Assembly: GCF_025141935.1 (NCBI RefSeq) | Contig: NZ_CP081120.1 | Location: 62,001-126,000, forward strand | Length of the DNA: 64,000 nucleotides | Origin: Sulfitobacter sp. S190 | GTDB lineage: Bacteria; Pseudomonadota; Alphaproteobacteria; Rhodobacterales; Rhodobacteraceae | Reading direction: 5' to 3' | Shown: in pieces, positions 9,447 to 19,020 of the stretch | How positions within the stretch are numbered: position 1 is the stretch's first letter | Layout: the number at the start of each line of letters is the position of its first letter | Notes under the pieces: generated by a model | Database searches by the model: none | What the model was told of the DNA's origin: nothing | The model's input: the letters and a program-made list of their open reading frames with translations, nothing else | Position numbers and translations under genes: made by a program

Positions 9447-9868
9447 CGTTCCAGAAACAGGCGGTCGCCATCATTGCCAAGTGCTGCCACCGCATCATCC
9501 GCATCTAGGACAAGCGTCTCGTGAAATCGCTCCGAGGGTTCTTGGATCTGGCGGACGGGGTGGGCGACATAGACATGGCAAATCTTTTCCGCCCAAAGAT
9601 CGTATTCCGGCATGAACACAAACCTGCGGAACGCGCCCAACCGGCGGGGCCGCGCAATCGACCAGCCGATTTCCTCGCGCACTTCGCGGTAAAGCGCCTG
9701 TAGCGGGCTTTCGCCCGGATCGATGCCGCCGCCCGGCAATTGTATGTCGATGCCATCGGCGATTTCTGCCGTCACCAAAAACCGTCTTTTGATCGGCAGG
9801 ATCGCGTAGGCCCCCGGCCGGGGCATGTAAATCTGACGCCTGTCTGGCACTGCTCCCACACGTCTCAT
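9419..9868 (-). CDS. Nudix hydrolase
   Basis: 149 residues with a complete Nudix box (Gly47, Glu53, Arg61-Glu62, Glu65-Glu66, Gly68), so a Mg-dependent pyrophosphohydrolase of a nucleoside-diphosphate-linked substrate. The substrate is not predictable. The open frame runs upstream to 10342 through the hslO region, but the real start is ATG 9868 with GGGGGGAGG directly ahead. It diverges from hslO, and its last 28 bases overlap the end of the receiver/phosphatase gene. Confidence 0.85.
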   Translation of the reverse strand: MRRVGAVPDRRQIYMPRPGAYAILPIKRRFLVTAEIADGIDIQLPGGGIDPGESPLQALYREVREEIGWSIARPRRLGAFRRFVFMPEYDLWAEKICHVYVAHPVRQIQEPSERFHETLVLDADDAVAALGNDGDRLFLERYVAAGCPR

Positions 9869-9949
9869 GATGCCTCCCCCCTTTTTATTGCGGCGCAATG
9901 GCCCTACATGGTCGCGGTATGCCAAGCGACCGCCGGTAAGGAAACCCCT

Positions 9950-10936
9950 ATGACAGATGCAACGAACCACGGCTGGGACGATACGGTCCTGCCCTTCCAA
10001 CTTGATGCCTCGGACATCCGTGGCCGCGTGGCGCGGCTCGATACTGCGCTGGGCGGCGTTCTTTCGCAACACGACTACCCGCCACAGGTTGAGGCGTTGG
10101 TGGCGGAAATGGCCATCCTGACGGCACTGATCGGCCAAACGATCAAACTGCGCTGGAAGCTGTCGCTGCAAGTGCAGTCGAAAGGCCCGGTACGGATGAT
10201 TGCCACCGACTATTATGGCCCCGACGACGATGGCCAGCCCGCGCGCATTCGGGCCTACGCAAGCTTTGACCGCGACCGTTTGACCGACGGCGCTCCTATC
10301 GACCAGATCGGCGAAGGCTATTTCGCGGTGATGATTGACCAAGGCGAAGGCATGATACCGTATCAGGGCATCGCGCCGTTGGTAGGTGGATCACTGTCCG
10401 CTGCAGCCGAGGGTTACTTTGCCCAGTCCGAGCAGTTGCCAACCCGGTTCCAGCTCAGCTTTGGCAAGTCGACGACGGCCGACAGCGATGAACACTGGCG
10501 AGCGGGCGGCATCATGCTCCAATCCATGCCCAAGGCGTCGCCATTTGCCGCTTCGGGCGAAGGGTCTGGCGAAGTGCTGCGCGCGGATGATCTGCTTGCC
10601 GATGATGATGCCGAAAACTGGAACCGCGTGAACATCCTTCTCGACACTGTCGATGATCTTGAACTGATCGGTCCCTCGCTGGAGCCGTCGGAGGTGTTGC
10701 TGCGGCTGTTTCACGAAGAAAGACCGCGTGTCTTTGAGAAACAGCGCGTGCATTTCGGCTGCACCTGTTCCGAGGACCGTGTCCGCCAAAGTCTGTCGAT
10801 CTATTCGGCCCGTGACATCGAAAAGATGACGACCGAAGACGGGCGTGTGACCGCAGATTGCCAGTTCTGCGGCGCGCATTATGATCTCGACCCCAAGTCC
10901 GTCGGATTTGGCGAGGAAACGCCAAAAGGTGCGTGA
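9950..10936 (+). CDS. hslO: Hsp33 redox-regulated holdase chaperone
   Basis: Cytoplasmic chaperone that unfolds and becomes active on oxidation. 328 residues. The C-terminal zinc redox switch is intact: CTC near residues 270-272 and CQFC near 304-307. ATG 9950 has AAGGAAA at good spacing; the same frame is open upstream but has no plausible earlier start. It heads a chain of overlapping genes (hslO, CoA pyrophosphatase, cca). Confidence 0.95.
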   Translation: MTDATNHGWDDTVLPFQLDASDIRGRVARLDTALGGVLSQHDYPPQVEALVAEMAILTALIGQTIKLRWKLSLQVQSKGPVRMIATDYYGPDDDGQPARIRAYASFDRDRLTDGAPIDQIGEGYFAVMIDQGEGMIPYQGIAPLVGGSLSAAAEGYFAQSEQLPTRFQLSFGKSTTADSDEHWRAGGIMLQSMPKASPFAASGEGSGEVLRADDLLADDDAENWNRVNILLDTVDDLELIGPSLEPSEVLLRLFHEERPRVFEKQRVHFGCTCSEDRVRQSLSIYSARDIEKMTTEDGRVTADCQFCGAHYDLDPKSVGFGEETPKGA

Positions 10937-11525
10937 ACGGCTTGACCATTACCGCGCGGCGCTGGCGCGGGCCGGTAGCGCGTCGTCGGATTTTGATCTG
11001 AACCCCGATGTGGTCTTGCCGCCAAACCGCAAGTTGCGCCCCGCGGGCGTCCTGATCGGGTTGATCGAACACGACGGGGATCTTTCGGTGCTGCTGACCA
11101 AACGGTCGGCGGCGTTGAAACATCACCCCGGGCAGATCGCCTTTCCGGGGGGCAAGCAGGATCCCGACGACGCCGACGTCACCGCCACGGCATTGCGTGA
11201 AGCGCACGAAGAAATCGGCTTGCCGCCCGCGATGGTCGAGGTGCTGGGCGTCTTGCCGGCGCATGAAACCGTGACGGGTTTCACCGTGACGCCAACGATT
11301 GGCTACATCGACGCGCCGTTCAAGGTTCTCCCGGAACCCGGTGAGGTCGCCGAAGTCTTTACGGTGCCATTGTCACACCTACTGGACCCTGCGAATTATA
11401 ATGTGCAATCGCGGCGCTGGCGGGGTCAGCGGCGGCATTATTTTACGGTTCCTTACGGCCCCTATTACATCTGGGGTGCAACTGCGCGTATGTTGCGGGC
11501 ATGGACCGAAACACTCCAACACTAA
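10929..11525 (+). CDS. CoA pyrophosphatase (Nudix family)
   Basis: 198 residues from GTG 10929, matching the NudL/CoAse group: FPGGKQDPDDAD, then TALREAHEEIGL, the Nudix box with the CoAse-type spacing, and HHPGQIAFPGG upstream of it. It hydrolyses CoA derivatives to 4'-phosphopantetheine compounds and 3',5'-ADP. An ATG at 10881 would add 16 residues but has no ribosome-binding site and would overlap hslO by 56 bases; GTG 10929 has GAGGA 11 bases upstream and overlaps by only 8. The 3' end overlaps cca by 25 bases. Confidence 0.82.
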   Translation: MRERLDHYRAALARAGSASSDFDLNPDVVLPPNRKLRPAGVLIGLIEHDGDLSVLLTKRSAALKHHPGQIAFPGGKQDPDDADVTATALREAHEEIGLPPAMVEVLGVLPAHETVTGFTVTPTIGYIDAPFKVLPEPGEVAEVFTVPLSHLLDPANYNVQSRRWRGQRRHYFTVPYGPYYIWGATARMLRAWTETLQH

Positions 11526-12688
11526 CCGCGCAAAACGCGCCCTGGTTGACCGATCGCAACACCCGCGCTGTTTGCGATGCCCTGTTGGCAAAGGGGTATG
11601 AGGTCTACTTCGTCGGGGGATGCGTGCGCAACGCGCTTTTGGGCGAACCGGTCAGCGACATTGATATTTCCACAAACGCGCACCCCGATAAGGTCATGAA
11701 GGCCTGCGAAGACGCAGGTTTGAAAACCTCGCCCACCGGGATTGGCCATGGCACGGTCACAGTGATCGTGCGGGCCATCGGGTTTGAGGTGACCACCTTT
11801 CGTCGCGATGTCGCCACAGATGGACGGCGCGCGGTTGTCGCCTTTGCGACCGATATCGCGGATGACGCACGCCGTCGGGATTTCACGATGAACGCGATAT
11901 ACGCGACCCCAGAAGGACAGATCGTCGATCCGTTAAACGGGCTTGGTGACTTACGCGCCCGCAGGCTGCGGTTCATCGAGGATGCAGCGACCCGTATCCG
12001 CGAAGACTATCTGCGGACCCTGCGTTATTTCCGGTTTCACGCGTGGTACGGCAATCCCGATCAGGGATTGGATACAGAGGCGCTATCTGCCATTTCGGCC
12101 AATCTGGCCGGGTTAGAGACGTTATCTGCAGAACGGGTCGGAACCGAATTCCGCAAACTGTTGCTGGCAGATGATCCCGCGCCGGCGCTGGGCGCCATGA
12201 TGCAAACCGGTGTCTTGACCGTTCTGCTGCCCGGGGCGGACGCCCGCCAGATCGGTCTGCTTGTGCACCTCGAAAGCCTTGCCGGACTGGACCGGAACTG
12301 GATCACGCTTCTTGTGGCGCTGGGTGGTGAAGGTGTTGCCGACAGGTTGCGGCTCAGCAAAGCGCAAAGGCGCGATTATGCGTTGATCCGGGATGCAGCC
12401 TTTGACGGTCCGGGTCTGCCGGAAGTTGCCTACAGGCACGGCTACGATATCGCAGCGCAAGCGTGTCTGTTGCAGGCGGTTTTGGCAGAAACGCCGGTCG
12501 ATCCGAACCGTCTCGCCCATCTTTCAAGTGCGGCTGCTGCAGAGTTTCCTGTCGCGTCCCGGGACGTCGCAGACCACTACGAAGGGCGGGCGTTGGGGGC
12601 GCGGCTGGAACTGATGAAATCGGCATGGATCAAGTCGGATTTTAAGCTGACCAGGGACGAGTTGCTGGCGCTTCCGGACAAGGCCTGA
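11501..12688 (+). CDS. cca: CCA tRNA nucleotidyltransferase / poly(A)-polymerase family, class II
   Basis: Adds or repairs the CCA end of tRNAs. 395 residues. VGGCVRNALLG (residues 38-48) and the metal-binding DID (53-55) form the nucleotidyltransferase core. RRDFTMNAI and IREDYLRTLRYFRFHA are the conserved second and third motifs that follow. There is no HD domain motif. Translation start ATG 11501 lies inside the end of the CoA pyrophosphatase gene, suggesting translational coupling. Confidence 0.9.
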   Translation: MDRNTPTLTAQNAPWLTDRNTRAVCDALLAKGYEVYFVGGCVRNALLGEPVSDIDISTNAHPDKVMKACEDAGLKTSPTGIGHGTVTVIVRAIGFEVTTFRRDVATDGRRAVVAFATDIADDARRRDFTMNAIYATPEGQIVDPLNGLGDLRARRLRFIEDAATRIREDYLRTLRYFRFHAWYGNPDQGLDTEALSAISANLAGLETLSAERVGTEFRKLLLADDPAPALGAMMQTGVLTVLLPGADARQIGLLVHLESLAGLDRNWITLLVALGGEGVADRLRLSKAQRRDYALIRDAAFDGPGLPEVAYRHGYDIAAQACLLQAVLAETPVDPNRLAHLSSAAAAEFPVASRDVADHYEGRALGARLELMKSAWIKSDFKLTRDELLALPDKA

Positions 12689-12745
12689 GAGGCCGATAGC
12701 CATTTCAGCCCCCGAAGGGATATAAGGACGCCAGACTCAGCAAAG

Positions 12746-14620
12746 ATGGCGCCAATGTTTCGTTTTTTCGAAAACCTGATCGATCCCTACGTGGCGTATC
12801 CCAAACAGGATAAGCCGCCGCAAAGACTGTGGCCGTTCTTCGTTGACCTGAGCCAGCCGTTCAAACGCGTATTCGCATTGACCGCGCTGATGTCGATTGT
12901 CGTGGCGGCGATCGAGGTTGGTCTGATTTACTACATGGGCCGCATTGTCGATCTGTTGGAAGGCGGCCCCGCGCGGATGTGGGAAAGCCATGGCACCGAA
13001 CTGATCGTGGTGGCGCTGTTTATCATTTTTCTGCGTCCCGCGATTCAGGCATTGGACGTGGCGCTGTTGAACAATACGATCATGCCCAATTTCGGGACGA
13101 TGATCCGCTGGCGTGCACACCGTCAGGTGCTTCGGCAATCGGTGGGCTGGTTCGAAAACGATTTCGCGGGCCGCATCGCAAACCGGATCATGCAGACACC
13201 GCCCGCCGCGGGTGAAGTGGTATTTCAGGCATTCGATGCGATTTCGTTCTCGCTGGCCTATCTCATCGGCGCGGCCATCCTTCTGACCACCTCGGACGTG
13301 CGATTGCTGCTGCCACTGCTGATCTGGTTCGGCTTGTACCTCATCCTGATGGCTTGGGCGCTGCGCCGCATTGGTCCCGCGTCGCAGGCCGCCTCAGACG
13401 CCCGCTCCGCCGTGACGGGACGTGTTGTTGATGCCTATACCAACATCCATTCGGTCAAGATGTTTGCCCATCATGACCGCGAAGAAAACTACGCCAAAGA
13501 AGCCATCGAAGAAGCACGCCGCACGTTCCAGATAGAACAGCGCATTTTCACGGTGATGGACTTCTGGCTGGTGGCGCTCAACGGGCTGTTGATTGTCGGT
13601 GTCGTGGGGTGGGCACTGTCGCTGTGGCTTCAGGGGCAGGCCTCCGTCGGGACTGTCGCGGCTGCGGCCACGCTGACACTTCGACTCAATTCGATGACGG
13701 GCTGGATCATGTGGGCGCTGTCTGCATTTTTCCGCCAGCTCGGTGTGGTGGCCGAAGGTATGGAAACCATCTCGCAGCCCATCACCCTGATCGATGCGCC
13801 CGACGCCAAGCCGCTGGCGCTTACCGAAGGCAAAATAGAACTGCGGGCGCTGACGCATCACTACGGTCGCAGCAGCGGCGGTATCGAAGCGATCGATCTG
13901 ACGATCCAGCCCGGTCAGAAGATCGGACTGGTCGGGCGGTCTGGTGCCGGCAAATCGACCCTGATCAAGCTGCTTTTGCGTTTCTACGACGCCGAGGCGG
14001 GACAAGTTGTGATTGACGGGCAGGACATTACCAAGGTCACGCAGGACAGCCTGCGCCGTCAGATCGGCATGGTGCAGCAAGATAGCGCCCTGCTGCACCG
14101 ATCGGTGTTCGAGAACATCCTCTACGGCAAGCCCGACGCAACGCTCGCCGAGGTCGAAGCCGCCGCGAGACAGGCCGAAGCGCATGATTTCATCCTTGAT
14201 CTGCAAGACCCCGAAGGCAATCAGGGTTATGGCGCGCGCGTTGGTGAGCGGGGGGTGAAGCTGTCGGGCGGCCAACGTCAGCGTATTACGCTGGCCCGTG
14301 TGATTCTCAAAGACGCGCCGATCCTGCTGTTGGACGAAGCGACGAGCGCGCTGGACAGCGAAGTGGAAGCCGCGATTCAGGAAACCCTGATGGACATGAT
14401 GGAGGGCAAGACGGTCATCGCAATCGCCCACCGTCTGTCCACAATCGCACAGATGGACCGCATTCTGGTTCTCGAGGGCGGCAAAATTGTGGAAGACGGC
14501 AACCATGACGCGCTTTTGAGTGGGGGCGGCCTATATGCTCAGTTCTGGGCGCGCCAATCCGGCGGCTTCCTGCAGACCGATGAGAATGATGCGCATACCG
14601 AAGATCAGCGACTGGATTGA
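12746..14620 (+). CDS. ABC exporter (fused transmembrane and ATPase domains), first of a pair
   Basis: 624 residues: six-helix exporter domain (about 45-340) and ATP-binding domain with Walker A GRSGAGKST (about 398-406), signature LSGGQRQR, Walker B ILLLDEATSALD and H-loop AHRLST. All catalytic elements are intact. MsbA/lipid A-type or multidrug export cannot be separated by sequence alone. ATG 12755 (MFRFF) is a possible later start. The next gene is a paralogous full exporter overlapping by 41 bases, so a heterodimer is likely. Confidence 0.88.
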   Translation: MAPMFRFFENLIDPYVAYPKQDKPPQRLWPFFVDLSQPFKRVFALTALMSIVVAAIEVGLIYYMGRIVDLLEGGPARMWESHGTELIVVALFIIFLRPAIQALDVALLNNTIMPNFGTMIRWRAHRQVLRQSVGWFENDFAGRIANRIMQTPPAAGEVVFQAFDAISFSLAYLIGAAILLTTSDVRLLLPLLIWFGLYLILMAWALRRIGPASQAASDARSAVTGRVVDAYTNIHSVKMFAHHDREENYAKEAIEEARRTFQIEQRIFTVMDFWLVALNGLLIVGVVGWALSLWLQGQASVGTVAAAATLTLRLNSMTGWIMWALSAFFRQLGVVAEGMETISQPITLIDAPDAKPLALTEGKIELRALTHHYGRSSGGIEAIDLTIQPGQKIGLVGRSGAGKSTLIKLLLRFYDAEAGQVVIDGQDITKVTQDSLRRQIGMVQQDSALLHRSVFENILYGKPDATLAEVEAAARQAEAHDFILDLQDPEGNQGYGARVGERGVKLSGGQRQRITLARVILKDAPILLLDEATSALDSEVEAAIQETLMDMMEGKTVIAIAHRLSTIAQMDRILVLEGGKIVEDGNHDALLSGGGLYAQFWARQSGGFLQTDENDAHTEDQRLD

Positions 14621-16430
14621 TGCTTTTCGGGCGGCCGATGGCCCGCCGCCCGAAACCTTGGGCACATTTATGCGGTGGTGCCTGTCTGGGGCCTGGCCTG
14701 CACTGTGGCTCGCCGCCGCATTTTCTGCACTTGCCGGCGCGCTCGAAGCGGGCACTGCGCTTATCCTCGGTTGGGTTATCGATGCCACCGTCGCCAGCGG
14801 CCCCGACGGATTTTTCGATGCCTCCAATGTATGGATCATAACGGCAGCCCTGGTCTTTTTCCTGATCGCGCGGCCGCTCTTTTTCGGTCTGTCGGCTGCG
14901 TCGAATGCGATCATGGTGCAGCCGAATGTGAATCCTCTGGTGCTGTCGCGATTGCACCGCTGGTCCCTTGGCCAGAACGTCAGCTTTTTCGACAATGATT
15001 TCGCGGGCCGTATCGCGCAAAAGCAGATGCAGGCGGCCCGTGCGGTAACGGATGTAGCGTCGGAGGTGATCAACGTCGTTGCCTTTGCGCTGGCGTCATT
15101 GGTTGGCTCGGTACTGCTGCTCGCGTCGATCAACATTTGGGTGGCCGCGGGTCTTGCGGTCTGGCTTGTGGCGTATATCGCGCTGATCCGCTGGTTCATG
15201 CCGCGGGTTCGCAAGCGCAGCGCCGGTCGGGCGGGCGCGCGCGCGCTGGTGTCCGGTCAGGTTGTCGACACGATCACGAATATCAAAACCGTCAAGTTGT
15301 TCGCACACGCCGATCACGAAGACCGCGCCGCGCTGGGTGCGATGCAGATGTTCCGCGAGCGGGCGCTTGAATTCGGGTATCTTGCTGCCGGGTTCCGCTT
15401 TGCCTTGATGAGCCTTGCCGGCGTTCTTCCGGTTCTGCTGATCGGTGCGACCGTTTTGTTGTGGCAGCGCGGGGTGGCGACCGAAGGCGATATCGTGGCC
15501 GCAGGCGCAATTTCCATCCGTATCGCGCAAATGACCGGCTGGGTCAGCTTTACGCTGATGGCGATCTATTCAAACGTGGGCGAAATCGAGGACGGCATGC
15601 GCACGCTGACCCCGCGGGTGCGTCTTGAAAACAAAGCGGGCGCGGTGGCCTTGGATGCACAAAGGGGGCGGATCGAAATTGATGATCTGTGTTTCGCGTA
15701 CGGGCGGCAAACCGGTGGCATAGACTGCATTTCGCTGGACATCGCGGCGGGCGAAAAGCTCGGTGTTGTCGGGGCTTCCGGTGCGGGTAAATCGACCTTG
15801 GTCGCTTTGCTCTTGCGGCTCTACGAGGCCGAGGCGGGCAGCATCCGGATTGACGGTCAGGACATTCGCGATGTCACGCAGGAAAGCCTGCGACAGGCCA
15901 TCGCGATGGTCACGCAGGAAACAGCAATGTTCAACCGCTCCGCCCGCGAGAATATTCTTTACGGACGCCCCGACGCGACCGAAGAAGAGATGATCGCCGC
16001 CGCCAGACAGGCGGAGGCCCATGAATTTATCCTTGGTCTGGAGGATCATATGGGCCGCCGTGGCTATGACGCGCATCTGGGTGAACGGGGCGTCAAGCTG
16101 TCCGGCGGGCAACGCCAGCGGCTCGCCCTTGCCCGCGCCATCGTGAAGGATGCGCCCATTCTCATTCTGGATGAAGCCACAAGCGCGCTCGACAGCGAGG
16201 TTGAGGCGTCGATCCAGAACGCGCTTGAACGGGTAATGCAGGGCAAGACGGTCATGGCCATCGCGCACCGTCTGTCGACACTGCGTGAAATGGACCGCAT
16301 CGTGGTGCTTGACGCAGGGCGGATTGCCGAAATCGGCACGCATGATGCGCTTTTGGCGCAGGGCGGTTTGTATGCGCGCTACTGGGATCGCCAGTCCGGT
16401 GGCTTTCTTGACGTCCGCGCGGCAGAATAG
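14580..16430 (+). CDS. ABC exporter (fused transmembrane and ATPase domains), second of a pair
   Basis: 616 residues, paralogous to the upstream exporter: transmembrane domain (about 35-330), Walker A GASGAGKST near 397, LSGGQRQR, LILDEATSALD and AHRLST. Both partners keep complete nucleotide-binding motifs, so a degenerate ATP site, common in heterodimeric exporters, is not evident. ATG 14580 is the first of three closely spaced ATGs (14580, 14586, 14589). No ribosome-binding site is clear, and the start lies within the preceding gene, so translational coupling is likely. Confidence 0.88.
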   Translation: MRMMRIPKISDWIDAFRAADGPPPETLGTFMRWCLSGAWPALWLAAAFSALAGALEAGTALILGWVIDATVASGPDGFFDASNVWIITAALVFFLIARPLFFGLSAASNAIMVQPNVNPLVLSRLHRWSLGQNVSFFDNDFAGRIAQKQMQAARAVTDVASEVINVVAFALASLVGSVLLLASINIWVAAGLAVWLVAYIALIRWFMPRVRKRSAGRAGARALVSGQVVDTITNIKTVKLFAHADHEDRAALGAMQMFRERALEFGYLAAGFRFALMSLAGVLPVLLIGATVLLWQRGVATEGDIVAAGAISIRIAQMTGWVSFTLMAIYSNVGEIEDGMRTLTPRVRLENKAGAVALDAQRGRIEIDDLCFAYGRQTGGIDCISLDIAAGEKLGVVGASGAGKSTLVALLLRLYEAEAGSIRIDGQDIRDVTQESLRQAIAMVTQETAMFNRSARENILYGRPDATEEEMIAAARQAEAHEFILGLEDHMGRRGYDAHLGERGVKLSGGQRQRLALARAIVKDAPILILDEATSALDSEVEASIQNALERVMQGKTVMAIAHRLSTLREMDRIVVLDAGRIAEIGTHDALLAQGGLYARYWDRQSGGFLDVRAAE

Positions 16431-16469
16431 GGGCTGGCCGCAGGGCTGTTCGCGCAGTATGGCTGCGGC

Positions 16470-17687
16470 ATGACACAATATACCATCGAACGTTTGGGCC
16501 TTTTTGGCGACGGTATTGCGGAGGGTCCGGTTTTCGCACCGATGACCCTGCCGGGTGAAGTCGTGACCGGCCAGCTGGACGGCAGCACGCTGCGGGACGT
16601 GAAAATAGTCACGCCGTCGGACATGCGTGTGTCGCCGCCCTGCCGCCATTTCAATGCCTGCGGGGGATGCAGTCTGCAACACGCGGCCGATCCCCTGGTC
16701 GCCAAATGGAAGACCGATGTCGTGGCTCAGGCCCTAGCCGCGCAGGGCGTCGTGACCAATATACGGCCCATCCTGACCTCACCGCCGAATTCGCGCAGGC
16801 GGGCCACCTTTGCCGCCAAGCGGACCAAGAAGGGCGCGATGGTCGGTTTTCACGGGCGTGGTTCCGATGTCTTGATCGAAACCCCCGATTGTCAGCTCGT
16901 CGCGCCCGAATTGCTTGCGGGTATGGATATTGCACGCGATCTGGCCGGGCTCGGGGCCAGCCGCAAGGCGGCGCTTGCCGTGACGGTCACAACGTCGCTG
17001 ACGGGGCTGGATGTTCAGGTCGAGAACGGCAAACCGCTCGATGGTCCGCTGCGCCACGAATTGGCGAGCCTATGCGAAACCCGCCAGTTTGCGCGGCTTG
17101 CGTGGGGGGATGAGGTGATCGGAATGCGCGTGCCCCCGGTGCAGCAATTCGGGGCCGCACAGGTGGCACCGCCCCCCGGCGCGTTCTTGCAGGCGACACA
17201 TCATGGTGAGGCGTCATTATTGGCGGCGGTGAAGGAAGCTGTCGGGGACGCAAAGCGGATCATCGATCTATTTGCGGGTTCGGGAACCTTCACATTGCCT
17301 CTGGCCGCGCAAGCCGAAGTTCATGCGGTCGAGGGCGCAGCGGACATGCTGGAGGCGATGGACAAGGGATGGCGGATGGCCAAAGGGCTCAAAACCGTCA
17401 CCCATCAGGCCCGCGATCTGTTCAGGCGGCCGCTTTTGCCCGATGAATTCCGCAAGCACGATGCCGTTGTGATCGACCCCCCGCGTGCAGGCGCCGAGGC
17501 GCAGACGGTTGAGTTGGCCAAATCGGGAATTGCCCGCATCGCTTTCGTGTCCTGCAACCCCGTAACCTTCGCCCGCGACGCGAAAACTCTGGATGATGCA
17601 GGCTATGATCTGGTCTGGGTGCAGCCCGTTGACCAGTTCCGCTGGTCCCCGCATATCGAGCTTGCGGCGCAGTTTGTTGCACGGTGA
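16470..17687 (+). CDS. 23S rRNA/tRNA uracil-C5-methyltransferase family (TrmA/RlmC/RlmD type)
   Basis: 405 residues. A short N-terminal TRAM-like region is followed by a Cys cluster (Cys58, Cys64, Cys67 in CRHFNACGGC, plus a later Cys in ETPDCQLV) typical of the Fe-S centre of RlmD-like enzymes. The SAM-binding motif is IDLFAGSGTFTLP, and the catalytic loop is FVSCNPVTFARD. It methylates U in rRNA; which position (U1939, U747 or another) cannot be decided here. It follows the ABC exporter after 39 bases. Confidence 0.88.
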   Translation: MTQYTIERLGLFGDGIAEGPVFAPMTLPGEVVTGQLDGSTLRDVKIVTPSDMRVSPPCRHFNACGGCSLQHAADPLVAKWKTDVVAQALAAQGVVTNIRPILTSPPNSRRRATFAAKRTKKGAMVGFHGRGSDVLIETPDCQLVAPELLAGMDIARDLAGLGASRKAALAVTVTTSLTGLDVQVENGKPLDGPLRHELASLCETRQFARLAWGDEVIGMRVPPVQQFGAAQVAPPPGAFLQATHHGEASLLAAVKEAVGDAKRIIDLFAGSGTFTLPLAAQAEVHAVEGAADMLEAMDKGWRMAKGLKTVTHQARDLFRRPLLPDEFRKHDAVVIDPPRAGAEAQTVELAKSGIARIAFVSCNPVTFARDAKTLDDAGYDLVWVQPVDQFRWSPHIELAAQFVAR

Positions 17688-17809
17688 AATCCATGTTGCA
17701 CTGACACCGCAACGGGCCGCCGGTGCGTAAATGACGTCTTTTTGAAGAGACGAATTTGCGGTAAAAGCCTATCCCATAACAATGGTCCTAAATGGATAGT
17801 GACAGGCAC

Positions 17810-18313
17810 ATGAAACGCAGAAATATTCTCCTTGGTGGCGCAGCAGCGATGTCGTTGGGTGCCTGCGCCTCTTCTCCAAGCAAATTCAAACGCTACAACG
17901 GTCCCGAAGTGACCGGGATCGTCGTGAATAAATCCAGCCGTGAAATGTTCCTTCTGCACGAAGGCAAAGTGCTGGAAAGCTACGATGTCAAATTGGGATT
18001 CGCACCCGAAGGCCACAAGGAAACCGAAGGCGACGGGCGCACACCCGAAGGCGTGTACCGCATCAATCGGCGCAATCCCAACAGCCGCTTCCATTTGTCG
18101 CTGGGGATTTCATATCCGAACGCCGAGGATATCGCCAAGGCGCAAGCGTTGGGCAAGCCGCCCGGTGGCGACATTTTCATCCATGGGCAGAAAAACCCGC
18201 TACGCCGCGATAGGGGCGATTGGACGTGGGGATGTATTGCGGTCAGCAACAAGCAGATGGAAGACATCTACGCGATGGTGCGGGACGGCACGCCGATTGC
18301 GATCAATCCCTGA
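17810..18313 (+). CDS. L,D-transpeptidase (YkuD family) lipoprotein
   Basis: 167-residue lipoprotein: MKRRNILLGG signal, lipobox LGAC with Cys19. The YkuD domain follows, with HGQ and the nucleophile Cys near residue 141 in WGCIAVSN. It forms 3-3 peptidoglycan crosslinks or anchors proteins to peptidoglycan in the periplasm. An in-frame GTG/ATG cluster upstream (17792) is rejected because the twin-Arg-like signal begins at 17810. Another L,D-transpeptidase lies about 700 bases downstream. The 122-base gap upstream shows no clear promoter. Confidence 0.88.
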   Translation: MKRRNILLGGAAAMSLGACASSPSKFKRYNGPEVTGIVVNKSSREMFLLHEGKVLESYDVKLGFAPEGHKETEGDGRTPEGVYRINRRNPNSRFHLSLGISYPNAEDIAKAQALGKPPGGDIFIHGQKNPLRRDRGDWTWGCIAVSNKQMEDIYAMVRDGTPIAINP

Positions 18314-18332
18314 ACGGAAGGTGCGCCGCAGC

Positions 18333-18857
18333 CTATGCGGCGGGCGCGCCACCACCCATGACCAGCGTCCACCAGATTTTGCCGTTGTTTTCCTGAAACC
18401 ACGAGAATCCCATTTGACGCGCATCGGGTGCCATCAGGATGCGGCGGGTATCGGGCTGTGCCATCCACGCGCCCAATGTTTCGAGTTCGGTCTCGTAAGT
18501 CTCTGAAATCACTTCACCAACCAGCGCACCGTTGTAGCCGACGCGGTTGACCCGGTCGAGCGGTGAGGAGCCGTCGGACCCGAAATGCCATGGCCGGTTC
18601 TGCACCTGCATGTCGCGCGAATGTGTGGCCGCCGCGGCGGTGAGACGCGATTCCAGCTCCACCGGAGCAAGGCCCGCCGACCCGCGCAATGCGTTGACGG
18701 AATCAAGCATCCGGAACTGGATTTCGCTCGTGTCACCTGCACCGATACGGTAGGCGCGCGGGATCGGTTTGCCATCGGCGCCGATTGTAGGTCCGGCGGG
18801 CGTGCACGCCGAAAGGGCAATGGCGCCTGCTACCAGAATACTCAAAACTCGGATCAT
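18333..18857 (-). CDS. CAP/SCP-domain lipoprotein
   Basis: 174 residues: N-terminal hydrophobic signal with lipobox LSAC (Cys18), then a CAP (cysteine-rich secretory/antigen 5/PR-1) domain with VNALRGSAGLAP, THSRDMQVQN and WHFGSDGSS segments. Bacterial CAP proteins are extracytoplasmic with poorly known function, and some are cell-wall associated. GGAG precedes ATG 18857. It lies between two L,D-transpeptidase genes, convergent with the first and divergent from the second, which hints at an envelope role. Confidence 0.82.
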   Translation of the reverse strand: MIRVLSILVAGAIALSACTPAGPTIGADGKPIPRAYRIGAGDTSEIQFRMLDSVNALRGSAGLAPVELESRLTAAAATHSRDMQVQNRPWHFGSDGSSPLDRVNRVGYNGALVGEVISETYETELETLGAWMAQPDTRRILMAPDARQMGFSWFQENNGKIWWTLVMGGGAPAA

Positions 18858-18958
18858 CTAACCGCTCCAAAATATCACGCGTTGGCCTGCCTTACATGCT
18901 GTGATGCAACAGTTCAAATGCACATCGGTGTGAACTGGCGGCGTCACGCCGGTTTGAT

Positions 18959-18987
18959 TTGAAAACGTGGCTTCACGGCCATATAAG
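18959..18987 (+). promoter_or_regulatory. Strong sigma70-type promoter for the second L,D-transpeptidase
   Basis: TTGAAA (5 of 6) and TATAAG (5 of 6) are separated by exactly 17 bases. The predicted start near 18994 leaves a short leader of about 27 bases to the ATG at 19021. One of the best promoter matches in the window. Confidence 0.7.
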
Positions 18988-19020
18988 CCCCCCAGCAGTT
19001 CGCATAACCGGAGACATCCA

